From Desulfobulbus oligotrophicus (GTDB lineage Bacteria > Desulfobacterota > Desulfobulbia > Desulfobulbales > Desulfobulbaceae): a DNA stretch of 64,000 nucleotides. A model generated the notes under the pieces. The model ran no database searches. It was not told the origin of the DNA and saw only the letters and a list, made by a program, of their open reading frames with translations. The position numbers and the translations under genes were made by a program. The stretch is from assembly GCF_016446285.1 (NCBI RefSeq), contig NZ_CP054140.1, positions 2,904,001-2,968,000 of the forward strand, written 5' to 3'. Shown piece by piece: positions 32,884 to 42,807 of the stretch (its first letter is position 1; the number at the start of each line of letters is the position of its first letter).

Positions 32884-35800
32884 TCAAGACCCCACAGAAC
32901 CCGATGCGATCCGCTGACAGCCGGGACCTTGTATCTGACTTTGCCCACCGGTTCGGGGAGAGATCTGTATCTGCGTACTGATCCGGTCTTTGAGGGCGGC
33001 AACATGCGATATGACACCGATCAGTTTACCGTCCTGCTGCAGGCCCGAAAGAGCCTCCAGCGCCGTATCCAAAACCTCTTCATCCAGGGTGCCGAACCCT
33101 TCATCCAGAAACAGTGAATCCACCCGGACATTTTTGCCGGCCATCTGAGACAGGCCCAGTGCGAGCGCCAGGCTGACGATAAAACTCTCGCCACCGGAAA
33201 GATTTCTGGTGGACCGGACCTCGCTTGCCTGATAGGTATCGATCACATCAAGATCAAGCGGTTGTTTTTCATTGCGAATCAGCAGGTAGCGATCGCTCAT
33301 TTTCTGCAGTTGCCTGTTGGCGTATCCGATCATGATGTCAAAGGTCAGCCCTTGGGCAAAGTTCCGATATTTTTTCCCGTCAGCCGAACCGATTAACTCG
33401 TGCAGGTTCTCCCACCGGCGACAGTCTTTTTTCTGGGCCGCTATCATTGCCCGCCTCTCCTGTATCCGCTCCTTTGCAACGGCATGCTCTTTCAACCTGT
33501 GTTCAAGACCGGCAATGGCATCTCGCGACTCTTTGAGCAATGCTTCACAGCGTGTACGTTGCAGCTCAAGTTCCTGCAAAGATTTATCAGTTACCTGTCG
33601 ACTCATCTCCCTGGCTAATCGCTTTTCCCGGTCCTCCTGCCGGGCGTTGAGGTCGGTCTGTCGATCGTCGAGCTTCTTTGCCTGTGCAGACAGTTCCGCC
33701 CGCCTGACAGCAGGAAGCATTGCCTCGACAACCTGCGCTTCATGGGTAAAACCTGCAGATCGGAGCTCAGCAAGAAATTCCACTTCGTGTTTGTGCAGCT
33801 CCCCCCCACGCTGGTTGATGTTTTTTTGCAAAGATTCAATATGTGCCAGTACAGCCGTTTGCTGCTGCTGCACCGCACTGTATCGCTCCCTGGCCAGCTT
33901 CTCAGCTCTTTCAGCATCAGCCACACCCCTGCTGAGACGCCTTTCCTCAGCATCAGGATCTGTCGTGCCGTACAGTGCTTTGCGCTCATCACTGCTGCTG
34001 GTCAATGCTGTCTTTAATACCTCCAGACGCTTTGTTTTTTCAATCAGGGCTGCATCCTGAGCTTCAACAATTGCATCTAACTGCTTGATTGCACCAGTGC
34101 TATCGACAAGCAGCCTTGCGAGTTTATCTTTTTGTTTCACCTTATCCAGCCAGGCATGCAGCCGTGCCCGAAGTATCTCCACAAGTGTTGCAACGTCGTA
34201 TTGACCGATATCAGGGATACCCAGCGGCTGCAGTTTACCCGCCACAATCTGTCGGGATGCGGCAACAGCAGTACAGAGTTTTTCCAGGCTCTCCTTTGCC
34301 ACGGCACATGTTGTTGCAGCGGTCTTTTGCGCATGGACAGCTGCTGACTCAAGCTTTTCAGCTTCTGCCAACCTCTCCCGAGCCAGACCTTCAGCTTTTT
34401 CAAGTTTTCTGATGACAGTCTCCTGATCCTCAGCCTTATTGATCAGCCGGGTCAACGCTGTAATCTGCTCTTCAAGCTCATGAACAGCTGGAACATTCCC
34501 CTTGGCAAACGGATGTTCCAGCGCACCGCACAACGGGCAGGCTCTGCCATCTTCCAACCTGGCCCGGTACTCTTCAAGCTCGCTTATCCGTGCCACATAG
34601 GCCATCTCGCGAAGCAGGCCATCCTTTTCAGTACGATATTCACGCAGCTGTCGATCTCCCAACATCTGCCGGAGGCTATCCCTGCCCTGCTGCAACGCTT
34701 GCACGGCTTTTTCCAGCACTTTCTTGTGGCCGCAAATATGCTTTTGATATCCGGCAAGTAACGTGATTGCCTCTTTCTGCTTGTTCACCGCCTGTTCATA
34801 ATCGCGTTCTTTTTGAACAAACTCCTGCTGCTGTGCACATAAAGTTTGCAGCTGTTCTTCAACACCGGTCAGCCCACTGATCAACCACTCATCCTGTGCA
34901 TGCTCGCTGAGGTATTGATCTGCCTGCTGCAGTTGTTGTTCAGTATGGATACGTTTGTGCTGCTCCTGGGCAAGGGCCTGCCTGCTAGCCTCGATTTTCA
35001 GCGCATCCTGCCTGCACTCCTCTTCACCTTCTGCAACAGTCTGCTGTTGATCAGCAAGCCTCTGATCAAGGAGGCGGACCCTTTGCAGTACAGGTGCAGC
35101 TTTTTTCAGCTCCTCTTTGACACGCATGGTCTGCTGCTCTGCTGCCTTGTGTTCCCGGGCCTGATGCGTGACAGCGGCTTCCAGTTGTGGAAGCATCTTT
35201 TCCTCTCTGGCCAGCTTCCCCTGATCGTCTGCCTGCTGTTTGCGGACAGCGATCAACCGTGCATAGGTACCATCGAGCAAGGCTGCCTGCATTGCCTGAT
35301 TAAGCCTGTCGCGCTCCGGCTGAAAGGCGGCACTCTCCTTGTGCAGCCTGTTTGCCTCATTGATCAGATCAATACGTTCTTTTTGCAGGGCATCGATGAT
35401 GTTGAGCCAGGCGATACCTTTTTCTGCCACCGCAACCCTGGCCGTGCGTTCCTGAGCCTCTTTCTTCTTTATTTCAAGCGTCTGCCCTACCTCCTGTTCC
35501 TGTTCAGAAGTTAACACAACGATTCCCGCTGTCTCTGCTTCAAGAACAGCCAACTTCTCCCGTGCCTGCTGCTTTTGTTCATGAACCCGCACAGATATCC
35601 GGCTGTAGATTGTCGTGCCTGTTATCTGTTCCAGGATCGGCGCCCGATCATCAGGTGCAGCCTGGAGAAATGCGGCAAAACCGCCCTGGGCCAACAGCAT
35701 GGATCGGGTGAAACGGTCAAAATCCATACCTGTTGCCGATTCAATCTGTTCCGCCACCTCTCTTATCTTTGACTCAACAATTGCACCTGTATCAGCATGG

Positions 35801-36150
35801 GCGATTTCATGTTTCGGAGCCTGAAGCTCACCATCCGGACTTCTCCGTGCCCGGTGCTGGCTCCAATGGCTGCGAAAACGTCCGGCCTGCGTTTCGAAAG
35901 TCACCTCGGCAAAACACTCACCGGTCCGGCGGGACATGATCTCATTTGTGCTTTTGGTGACCCTGTTCAGGCGGGGAGTCCGCCCGTACAGCGCAAGACA
36001 GACAGCATCAAGGACCGTACTCTTACCGGCCCCCGTAGGGCCGGTGATGGCAAAGATCCCGTCGGCTGTATAGGCGGGATGCGTCAGATCTATCTCCCAT
36101 TCACCGAACAGTGAATTGAGATTTTTGAAACGTATCTGCAGTATTCTCAT
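32884..36150 (-). CDS. sbcC: SbcC-type SMC-like ATPase of the SbcCD nuclease
   Basis: A 1088-residue Rad50-like protein. The N-terminal ATPase half has RFKNLNSLFGEWEIDL and Walker A GPTGAGKST near residue 37. Long coiled coils fill about 190-480 and 560-860, joined by the zinc hook CPLC near 527. The C-terminal half has signature LSGGESFIVSLALALGL and Walker B SLFLDEGFGTLD near 1020. With SbcD it cleaves hairpins, palindromes and protein-blocked DNA ends. The ATG at 36150 has GAGAGG six bases before it and starts 11 bases after the sbcD stop, so the two are co-transcribed. Confidence 0.96.
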   Translation of the reverse strand: MRILQIRFKNLNSLFGEWEIDLTHPAYTADGIFAITGPTGAGKSTVLDAVCLALYGRTPRLNRVTKSTNEIMSRRTGECFAEVTFETQAGRFRSHWSQHRARRSPDGELQAPKHEIAHADTGAIVESKIREVAEQIESATGMDFDRFTRSMLLAQGGFAAFLQAAPDDRAPILEQITGTTIYSRISVRVHEQKQQAREKLAVLEAETAGIVVLTSEQEQEVGQTLEIKKKEAQERTARVAVAEKGIAWLNIIDALQKERIDLINEANRLHKESAAFQPERDRLNQAMQAALLDGTYARLIAVRKQQADDQGKLAREEKMLPQLEAAVTHQAREHKAAEQQTMRVKEELKKAAPVLQRVRLLDQRLADQQQTVAEGEEECRQDALKIEASRQALAQEQHKRIHTEQQLQQADQYLSEHAQDEWLISGLTGVEEQLQTLCAQQQEFVQKERDYEQAVNKQKEAITLLAGYQKHICGHKKVLEKAVQALQQGRDSLRQMLGDRQLREYRTEKDGLLREMAYVARISELEEYRARLEDGRACPLCGALEHPFAKGNVPAVHELEEQITALTRLINKAEDQETVIRKLEKAEGLARERLAEAEKLESAAVHAQKTAATTCAVAKESLEKLCTAVAASRQIVAGKLQPLGIPDIGQYDVATLVEILRARLHAWLDKVKQKDKLARLLVDSTGAIKQLDAIVEAQDAALIEKTKRLEVLKTALTSSSDERKALYGTTDPDAEERRLSRGVADAERAEKLARERYSAVQQQQTAVLAHIESLQKNINQRGGELHKHEVEFLAELRSAGFTHEAQVVEAMLPAVRRAELSAQAKKLDDRQTDLNARQEDREKRLAREMSRQVTDKSLQELELQRTRCEALLKESRDAIAGLEHRLKEHAVAKERIQERRAMIAAQKKDCRRWENLHELIGSADGKKYRNFAQGLTFDIMIGYANRQLQKMSDRYLLIRNEKQPLDLDVIDTYQASEVRSTRNLSGGESFIVSLALALGLSQMAGKNVRVDSLFLDEGFGTLDEEVLDTALEALSGLQQDGKLIGVISHVAALKDRISTQIQISPRTGGQSQIQGPGCQRIASGSVGS

Positions 36151-36161
36151 CAACAGCCTCT

Positions 36162-37391
36162 CTATTCAGCCTGTACATCGTCTTCAGCAAGTGACAGAAG
36201 CGTTTCCCGGTAAGTGCGCAACAGTTCCGGACGCTGCTCTTCCGCCACTCCATGCATCTCAAGGCAGCGCACAAACACCTCCTCGGCGTTCAGGTCGTCA
36301 AGGGTCTCCTGTGCAGCAGTCTGCCGCAGTACCTGCTCGAAAACACGGGTATTCTTGATCCGCAAAATCCCCATTTCCGTACCGGCAACAGCTCTTTGCA
36401 AACGCTCACGCAGATCACCGATGACCTCATCCCCCTCGTAGATCACTTCCAGCCAGGCACGAGAATCAGCGGCCACAAGTTGCATAATGCGGCTCTGTAT
36501 AGTACTCCAGTCGCCCCTGATCTGTTCGAGCTTCTGCAACACCGGTACATCGATTAACTGCACAGATACGGCTGAACCGTTACAGGCAACCCGGCAAACA
36601 CTCTTCTGGTGCTGTGCCTCTCCAAACCCCATGGGCAAGGGAGACCCGCTGTACCTGATGGTCTCAAGACCGCCTACCATCTGCGGAACATGGAGATGTC
36701 CCAGCGCCACATAGGTAAAACAGGGTGGAAAGATCCGGGCAGTGACATGGGCCAGGGAACCGATGTACAGTTCACGCACACCATCTCCGTCGACAGTTTT
36801 TCCTCCGCTGGTAAACAGATGTCCCATGCCGACAATGGGGATGTCGGCTCCCAGTTGCCGGCGTTTTTGCAGGGCTGCGGCAGCAACTGCGGCATACTGA
36901 CGATGAAGACCATCAAGCAGCTTCTGTTCCTTGTCTTCGATGCTCTCCCCTGCCTCGGCAACGCGAATATCACGGTCCCGAAGATAGGGCACAGCGCAGA
37001 CCAGCAGCTCGGGAACATCCTGGTCATCATAGAGAACCAGGACCTCGTCTTCAGGATCATCGGTAATGTTGCCGATCACATGAATATCAAGAGCTTTGAG
37101 CAGTTCTTTGGGCGCATTGAGAAAAGACGGCGAGTCATGATTACCGGCAATGATAACCACATGCCGACAGGAAGAGGCTGCCACCCTGTACAGAAAACTG
37201 TAGTAGAGGCTCTGGGCTCGATTACTCGGTGTGCTGCTGTCAAAGATATCCCCGGCCACCAGCAGCACCCTGATCGAATGGTCCTGGATTGTGGTAAGCA
37301 GCCAGGTCAAAAAGGCATCGAACTCTGCATAGCGTTTTTTGCCGTACAGACTCCGCCCGATATGCCAGTCCGATGTATGAAGAATATTCAC
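36162..37391 (-). CDS. sbcD: SbcD exonuclease subunit
   Basis: A 409-residue Mre11-like calcineurin-type phosphoesterase. Metal ligands lie in LHTSDWHIG near the start, VAGDIFDSS near 45, IIAGNHDSP near 80, VGMGHLFTSG near 188 and ALGHLHVPQ near 225. It pairs with SbcC to form the SbcCD nuclease. The preferred start is GTG 37391, because AGAGG lies five bases before it and the protein then opens MNILHTSDWH as in other SbcD proteins; a GTG two codons upstream is also possible. First gene of the sbcDC pair. Confidence 0.95.
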   Translation of the reverse strand: MNILHTSDWHIGRSLYGKKRYAEFDAFLTWLLTTIQDHSIRVLLVAGDIFDSSTPSNRAQSLYYSFLYRVAASSCRHVVIIAGNHDSPSFLNAPKELLKALDIHVIGNITDDPEDEVLVLYDDQDVPELLVCAVPYLRDRDIRVAEAGESIEDKEQKLLDGLHRQYAAVAAAALQKRRQLGADIPIVGMGHLFTSGGKTVDGDGVRELYIGSLAHVTARIFPPCFTYVALGHLHVPQMVGGLETIRYSGSPLPMGFGEAQHQKSVCRVACNGSAVSVQLIDVPVLQKLEQIRGDWSTIQSRIMQLVAADSRAWLEVIYEGDEVIGDLRERLQRAVAGTEMGILRIKNTRVFEQVLRQTAAQETLDDLNAEEVFVRCLEMHGVAEEQRPELLRTYRETLLSLAEDDVQAE

Positions 37392-38307
37392 AGGCACCTC
37401 TTACTCTGAGATAAAAAGACATAAAAACGTCGTCGCCACATGTTGATGAAGAGTCAGTTCAGCGGGTGCGATAAACACGAGCACCGTAACAATGTTCATC
37501 GTCTGAAAAATCATCACTCTAACAGTGGACAGCATCTTTTCAAATACTGGCGGCCAAGCTCGATCGCAACTTCTCTGTACTCAATGCCGACCTGTTTATC
37601 GGCAGACACCTCAAGGTACATGCCAATGAAAGTCTACGCATTTATCGAAGATCTCCCGTACTCTTGCGCAGGTTTACCAAAACAGGCAGACAAGCAAAAT
37701 GATAATCTTAACGGCAACTCTTTGTAAAGACTATCGAATATCCGGGACACCACAAATACGTCAGCATGCGGACAGACTCTGCGATCTGCAAATAAGGAAA
37801 GTTTTCAATGAAAAATCTCGACACAGCTGCTATATGCAGGGATACTTTTGCAACGGCAGTGAAACAAAGAAAAAAAACGCTGTGGCCTCATACTGATTTC
37901 AAGGTACATTTCTGTTCGAAAAAACAGATGCGTTGCACGTATCCACAAAACAACCAGCAACTGCGATACTCAAAGACCATGGCAAGACAATGGCCGGAGG
38001 ACAGCAGGACGGGAAGCGTTCCTGACAACCTCAGGATTAAGAATCTTCTGCACAGATAAAGTTTCTGACCAACCCGCTGCTGTACAAGAATCTCCGGTAA
38101 CCCTAAGCTTTGACACACAAACACCTGACATGCTTTCTGTCTTTGAGACAAAAACACCCTGGCATTTAAGAAATAACAGCTTTGCAAAAATTCTATTTTA
38201 TCAATACATAGCTCCTTTTATTCTGTTTTGTTAAGAGTGGAACTGATCTGAAGAGTGCTGTCACCATCGGGTAACAGTGATAACACCCAACTGTCGTTTT
38301 AAAAATT
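37392..38307. other. Long intergenic stretch between sbcD and the aspartase gene
   Basis: About 915 bases without a supported gene. A minus-strand frame at 37514-37621 (35 codons) reads like protein but has no ribosome binding site. Near the right end a weak promoter (TTGCAA 38182-38187, 17 bases, TACATA 38205-38210) could serve the aspartase gene. CTGTCACC-ATCG-GGTAACAG at 38258-38277 is an inverted repeat with one mismatch, suitable as an operator. Confidence 0.5.
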
Positions 38308-40182
38308 ATGCACATTAAACAACACCACATTGAACAGGCCGCCGGAGTTACCGGTATTAACACCACAGACCTTGCCGCTTTTCTTGCCGAGGGAAGCAAT
38401 CACAATTACGGACCGAACGAATGGCTCTTTCAGGAGTCTACTCCTCGATTATGGACCGGAATTATTCTTGAAGGCGAGGTAGAGATCGTCCGCGGTTTAC
38501 ATGGGAGAACCCAGCATATTATGACACTGTCGAAAGGGGCACTGCTCAGCGAGGGATTGCTCCTGGAAGATGATGTTCACATCAACGGCGCCTATACGCG
38601 TCATGGCGCAACCGTGCAGCAGATTCCACGGGAAAAGCTGGCAGCCTGCCAGAAGACTCACCCGGACCGGTACTATCGAATAGTTTCCCGGGTAGCTGTC
38701 GGTATCAATCGCCGGATGCGCCTGCTCTCCGATCAGCTCTACACCAGCAGACAAGAGACGCATCAAATAAATGGTTTCCGCACAGAGTACGACTCTCTGG
38801 GCCAGCGCGAGATCCCGAATCAGGCATACTATGGGGTGCAAACGCTGCGGGCCATGGAAAACTTTGCCATCTCCGGTGTGTTTATCCATAACTTTGAACA
38901 CATGATTGAAGGAATGGCCATGGTGAAGATGGCCGCAGCTCAGGCTAATTACGAGCTGGACAGATTAGATGCGACGAGGATGGCGACTATCTGCACCGTA
39001 TGCGATGAACTGCTGAAAGGTCAACTGCACGATCAGTTCACTGTTGACATGTTCCAGGGAGGTGCCGGTACCTCCAGCAACATGAATGCCAATGAGGTGA
39101 TCGCCAACCGGGGACTGGAGTTGTTGGGACATCAGAAAGGTGATTATGTACATCTTCATCCCAACGATCATGTGAACTGCTCCCAGTCGACCAATGATGT
39201 CTACCCAACAGCGATAAAACTGGCGGTACTTCTGTCCATTCGCAGTCTCGTGCCGGCAATGCATGAACTGGAAAGAGCTCTGAAGCGAAAGGCTGAGGAG
39301 TTTAAAGACGTACTCAAGATGGGGCGGACCGAAAATCAGGATGCTGTCCCCATGACACTCGGTCAGGAATTCAGCGCCTACGCAGTGATGATAGGCAGCT
39401 CTATTCGGGCAGTGGAGCATGGGGCCGATGAGCTGCTGGACATCAATATGGGAGCGACCGCTATTGGTACCGGTATTAACAGTCCACCCGGTTACGCGGA
39501 TCTGGTGACCAAAAAATTAGCGAAAATCAGCGGCTTTCCCCTTCGCCGGGCACACAACCTGGTGGAAGCCACCCAAAATGCGGGTTCCTTTGTCCAGATG
39601 TCCGCCTCCCTGAAACGAGCTGCCGTGCAGATCTCAAAAGTCTGCAATGACTTACGCTGGTTATCATCCGGCCCCCGATGCGGGCTCAACGAAATCAACC
39701 TGCCGCCGATGCAGCCCGGATCAACGATTATGCCCGGTAAAGTAAACCCGGTTATACCAGAACTGGTGAACCAGGTGTGCTACCAGGTTATGGGATACGA
39801 TACGGTTGTCTCGATGGCTGCCGAAGCCAGTGAGCTGGAACTGTGCATGGCCGAGCCCATTATCGCCTACGACCTCCTGCACGGCATAATGATTCTCAAA
39901 AACGCCTGCATTACCCTGGCAGCACGCTGTATCAACGGTTTGACAGCCAACCGTGAGCAATGCCTCATGTATGTGGAGGACAGCATCGGCCTGATAACTG
40001 CAATCGTACCGATCATCGGTTACGATCAATCAGCAGATATCGCCATGGAGGCTCTGCAAACAGGAGCTTCAGTATACTGCCTCATCCTGGATAAAGGTTT
40101 ATTATCCAAAGAACAGTTAGATGATCTGCTGCGACCGGAAAACATGACCGATCCTCGCGAGATTCCCAGATATCAGGCTTAA
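38308..40182 (+). CDS. aspA: Aspartate ammonia-lyase with N-terminal cyclic-nucleotide-binding-like domain
   Basis: A 624-residue two-domain protein. Residues 1-150 resemble a Crp/FNR cyclic-nucleotide-binding beta-roll (NEWLFQESTPRLWTGIILEGEVEIVRG, then ATVQQIPREKLAAC) without a DNA-binding helix-turn-helix. Residues about 157-620 are a complete aspartase: TEYDSLGQREIPNQAYYGVQT, GGAGTSSNMNANEVIANR, HVNCSQSTNDVYPTAIK, GRTENQDAVPMTLGQEF, and the flexible catalytic loop GSTIMPGKVNP with serine near 472. The enzyme interconverts aspartate with fumarate and ammonia. The extra domain suggests allosteric control by a nucleotide or other ligand, which is inference. Normal AspA has about 470 residues. 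No strong ribosome binding site is visible before the ATG. Confidence 0.93.
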   Translation: MHIKQHHIEQAAGVTGINTTDLAAFLAEGSNHNYGPNEWLFQESTPRLWTGIILEGEVEIVRGLHGRTQHIMTLSKGALLSEGLLLEDDVHINGAYTRHGATVQQIPREKLAACQKTHPDRYYRIVSRVAVGINRRMRLLSDQLYTSRQETHQINGFRTEYDSLGQREIPNQAYYGVQTLRAMENFAISGVFIHNFEHMIEGMAMVKMAAAQANYELDRLDATRMATICTVCDELLKGQLHDQFTVDMFQGGAGTSSNMNANEVIANRGLELLGHQKGDYVHLHPNDHVNCSQSTNDVYPTAIKLAVLLSIRSLVPAMHELERALKRKAEEFKDVLKMGRTENQDAVPMTLGQEFSAYAVMIGSSIRAVEHGADELLDINMGATAIGTGINSPPGYADLVTKKLAKISGFPLRRAHNLVEATQNAGSFVQMSASLKRAAVQISKVCNDLRWLSSGPRCGLNEINLPPMQPGSTIMPGKVNPVIPELVNQVCYQVMGYDTVVSMAAEASELELCMAEPIIAYDLLHGIMILKNACITLAARCINGLTANREQCLMYVEDSIGLITAIVPIIGYDQSADIAMEALQTGASVYCLILDKGLLSKEQLDDLLRPENMTDPREIPRYQA

Positions 40183-40390
40183 CCGATAGCGTACGCACTC
40201 GCAGACACAGCACCGGACACCTGTGTCACCAGGGCTGCGGTCTGCCTGGATAAAGACCCGCGTTGGCACAATGAAACACGCGGGCGGCAGGGTAGCACCA
40301 AACCCTTCGTCGTTTGCGCCGGCGTGTTGTCTTTATCGGGTGGAAACAGTGTTTTTGCTCCAAGACACAATCAGTACCAACGGAGCTTGC

Positions 40391-40723
40391 TCAGACAGCT
40401 GCATGCAGCTTCACAAGGTTTAAAATATGCAGATAGCTGTCGGGATCCAGATGGGTGAAAGCTACTCCCATGCCGACAGCATCATGACGACGGACAACCC
40501 CCTGCGCACGAAACTCCATGCTGCTGGTAGTACCGGTCAGGTGAATCTCAACTTCACAGGGAGTATCAAGGGTAAGACGCTGTGGTGTCTCAAGGAACAC
40601 CCCGGCAAGACTTATATTGTGTGTATCAACTGCAGTCTCCAAGGTCTGGTTTTCTCCATGACGAAGCACCGCAGTACCGACAAAACTAATCCGTTGTGCT
40701 TTGCGTCGTTCTCCGGTGTTCAT
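40391..40723 (-). CDS. PilZ-domain protein
   Basis: A 110-residue single-domain PilZ protein. The c-di-GMP-binding elements are visible as RRKAQRISF near residue 6 (the RxxxR-type motif) and NISLAGVFLE near 36 (D/NxSxxG motif), followed by the beta-barrel to HLDPDSYLHILNLVKLH. It is probably a c-di-GMP receptor acting on an unknown partner. Its ATG directly follows the stop codon of the L,D-transpeptidase gene, so the two are translationally coupled, hinting that cell-wall modification could be under c-di-GMP control. Confidence 0.88.
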   Translation of the reverse strand: MNTGERRKAQRISFVGTAVLRHGENQTLETAVDTHNISLAGVFLETPQRLTLDTPCEVEIHLTGTTSSMEFRAQGVVRRHDAVGMGVAFTHLDPDSYLHILNLVKLHAAV

Positions 40724-41518
40724 TTATCGATCCTCGGCAAACACGTGCTGCATAGCCAGTTTTCGAGCTGACGACCCAACGATATACTCACCATTTTGGA
40801 CAGTAACATCAGGAACCCGCTTTGAATTTTCAAAGGCTGTGTAGACTGGTTCCAGGCTTCGCCAGAATTTAATCCAGGGGGAAACTGCGAATTTGTTGAG
40901 GTTCCGTGGTGTCAGGGCAAAGGGGAAGATGTGCACATCAAAACGCTCCTGCCCCTGTTTCAGCGACTCATTGGCAAGCAGATAGATCTCTTCCATACGA
41001 CCGTTCGTCATGGCAAAACAACCCACAGACTGGCAGTTGCCATGTACCATGATCAAACCACCGGTCCGGTTTTTAGCTGTATCAAACGCATTGGGATACC
41101 CTATATCAAAGGCCAGATGATACCCTGATTTCGGATTCATCTGTTCAGCGGCAACACTGTAAAACCCTTCTGGTGCCTGCCAGTCTCCTTCACTGATCTT
41201 AGGACCGGGAAAACCTGAATAGTTACAGATACGATACGACTTGAACAGTTCAAAACCTCTTCCTCTGTTCATCCAGACTTCCAGTACACCGGGCAACTTA
41301 AAAATACGGACAAAAATAGGCTGACCAAGAGCAAAACCTTTACCCAGCAGCTCCTGTTCGACTTTGGGTCGGATGTTCACCATCAACCCTTCTGACTTAG
41401 GCGTCGACGGCGGTTCGGCTGCTGCTGCCTGGCAGACGGACAGAACCCCGGCACAGAGGAAAAAAGACAAAATTCTCAGACTTTTACACAGAGCCACATG
41501 AATCCGATCAGAACGCAT
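40724..41518 (-). CDS. L,D-transpeptidase (YafK/YkuD-type)
   Basis: A 264-residue secreted protein. Residues 1-34 form a signal peptide (AGVLSVCQAAAAE). The YkuD/YafK catalytic domain spans about 60-205: LEVWMNRGRGFELFKSYRIC, GPKISEGDWQAPEGFYSV, DIGYPNAFD, and the active-site motif MVHGNCQSVGCFAMTN with catalytic cysteine near residue 168. Such enzymes make or cut 3-3 peptide crosslinks or attach lipoproteins to peptidoglycan; the YafK subgroup of E. coli releases Braun lipoprotein. The C-terminal 50 residues are extra. Coupled to the PilZ gene that follows. Confidence 0.9.
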   Translation of the reverse strand: MRSDRIHVALCKSLRILSFFLCAGVLSVCQAAAAEPPSTPKSEGLMVNIRPKVEQELLGKGFALGQPIFVRIFKLPGVLEVWMNRGRGFELFKSYRICNYSGFPGPKISEGDWQAPEGFYSVAAEQMNPKSGYHLAFDIGYPNAFDTAKNRTGGLIMVHGNCQSVGCFAMTNGRMEEIYLLANESLKQGQERFDVHIFPFALTPRNLNKFAVSPWIKFWRSLEPVYTAFENSKRVPDVTVQNGEYIVGSSARKLAMQHVFAEDR

Positions 41519-41632
41519 GAATCTTTACCCAAATAAAAAGATAGAAAAACGCCCGGTTATAGAATCAACATCACCAGACACTACAATGGCCACCAGTGTA
41601 TATCAGCCAGTCCGTTCTTTCTGCGCTTCCGT

Positions 41633-42763
41633 CTACCCGGAAGCCGCACATTCATTTTTGCCGAGGTCCAGCTCTTCCTGCCGCTCATCGTCTTCCTCGC
41701 GAAGATTGGCATTCACCTGGCGGATAATATCATACTCTTCGGGTTGCGGCCGCATGTTTGCCTCTATGAAGGTCACAAAGTCCGCCTCGGTATCAAGGTT
41801 GTAAATAGCGCCATTCCGCTCAAGAATCTCGGCCAGCGTATGGGCAAACAGCAGGTTAGTATCAGCCTCTCCCCAGTCAGAGTAATGTCCCGGGAGCACG
41901 ATCAGTGAACGATCAAGCTGTTTGATCTTCTGTATTGAGGCAAAGAGCTGGCCTGCCCACTCTTTAGCCTGCCCACCCAGATCCGGACGACCGACTGAGT
42001 TGATGAACACCGTATCTCCGGAAATGATGTACTGTTCAGCAACAATAAAAGAAGTTGAGCCTGGCGTATGTCCCGGAGTGAACAGCACCCGCACCCTGGG
42101 ACCGCCGCTGCTGAAACCAAGAATTTCACCATCCCGTAAGGATATGTAGGAATTTCTGGAGGTTTTGAAGTCCTCATCGTTCGCGTAAAACACAGCACCG
42201 GTGCGACCGGCAAGATCCCGACTGCCGGCGATATAGTCGGCCTGGAGATGTGTCTCAAAGGTCTTGGTGATGGTGCAGCCGTGTTTTTGGGCAAAGTCGA
42301 TGTAAAACTCGAGGTTGCGTGAAGGATCAAAGACCATCATCTCCTGACCACTGATCAGGCCATAGCTGCAGGAGGCCTTGCCGGGGCGGATAAACTGGTA
42401 GAGCGTATAATCTTCTCCCTGTTGCACAAGTTTCGGCACCAGAAGGTTACCCCACGTCTTGATACCGCCGGCCAGATAGCGTACATCGTAGCCGTGGCGT
42501 TCGAAAATTTCGGCAACATAACGAGCAGAACCTTCTTTGGCGCAGACAATGCGGATTTTTCTGTCCGGTGGTGTCCGGCTCATTGCCTCAGCCTCATCCT
42601 CCATAAACTCGTAATAAGAGATGTTTATCTGCTCAAAGGGATAGGGACTCTCTATATGAAACCGTTCGAAATCCTTTGGATTACGGACATCGACCACCAC
42701 GATATCCTCTCGGGTTACCAGCCAGTGAAACAACTCTTTTGCCTCGTATGTCTGTACTGTCAC
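41633..42763 (-). CDS. Rhodanese and metallo-beta-lactamase fusion, persulfide-dioxygenase-like with altered metal motif
   Basis: A 376-residue protein. Residues 1-110 form a rhodanese domain with the active cysteine C74 in IVCAKEGSARY. Residues 120-335 form an ETHE1-like metallo-beta-lactamase domain. Instead of HxHxDH it has H172-L-Q-A-D176-Y177, so two histidines of the binuclear site are lost, while the three ligands that hold the single iron of ETHE1 are kept: H172, H232 in PGHTPGS and D250 in SGDTVF. This fits a mononuclear sulfur-handling enzyme. The start is GTG 42763, because GGGAGG lies five bases before it; an in-frame ATG eight codons upstream has no ribosome binding site. Likely role: sulfane-sulfur or persulfide metabolism. 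Confidence 0.9.
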   Translation of the reverse strand: MTVQTYEAKELFHWLVTREDIVVVDVRNPKDFERFHIESPYPFEQINISYYEFMEDEAEAMSRTPPDRKIRIVCAKEGSARYVAEIFERHGYDVRYLAGGIKTWGNLLVPKLVQQGEDYTLYQFIRPGKASCSYGLISGQEMMVFDPSRNLEFYIDFAQKHGCTITKTFETHLQADYIAGSRDLAGRTGAVFYANDEDFKTSRNSYISLRDGEILGFSSGGPRVRVLFTPGHTPGSTSFIVAEQYIISGDTVFINSVGRPDLGGQAKEWAGQLFASIQKIKQLDRSLIVLPGHYSDWGEADTNLLFAHTLAEILERNGAIYNLDTEADFVTFIEANMRPQPEEYDIIRQVNANLREEDDERQEELDLGKNECAASG

Positions 42764-42807
42764 GGCATCCTCCCAAGCTACATTCAAAACCGTTTACCAT
42801 TCAAATC

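Noticed and set aside
37514-37621. 35-codon minus-strand frame with protein-like sequence in the long gap before aspA
   Set aside because: No ribosome binding site, preceded by an in-frame stop, too short to judge; possibly a worn fragment.
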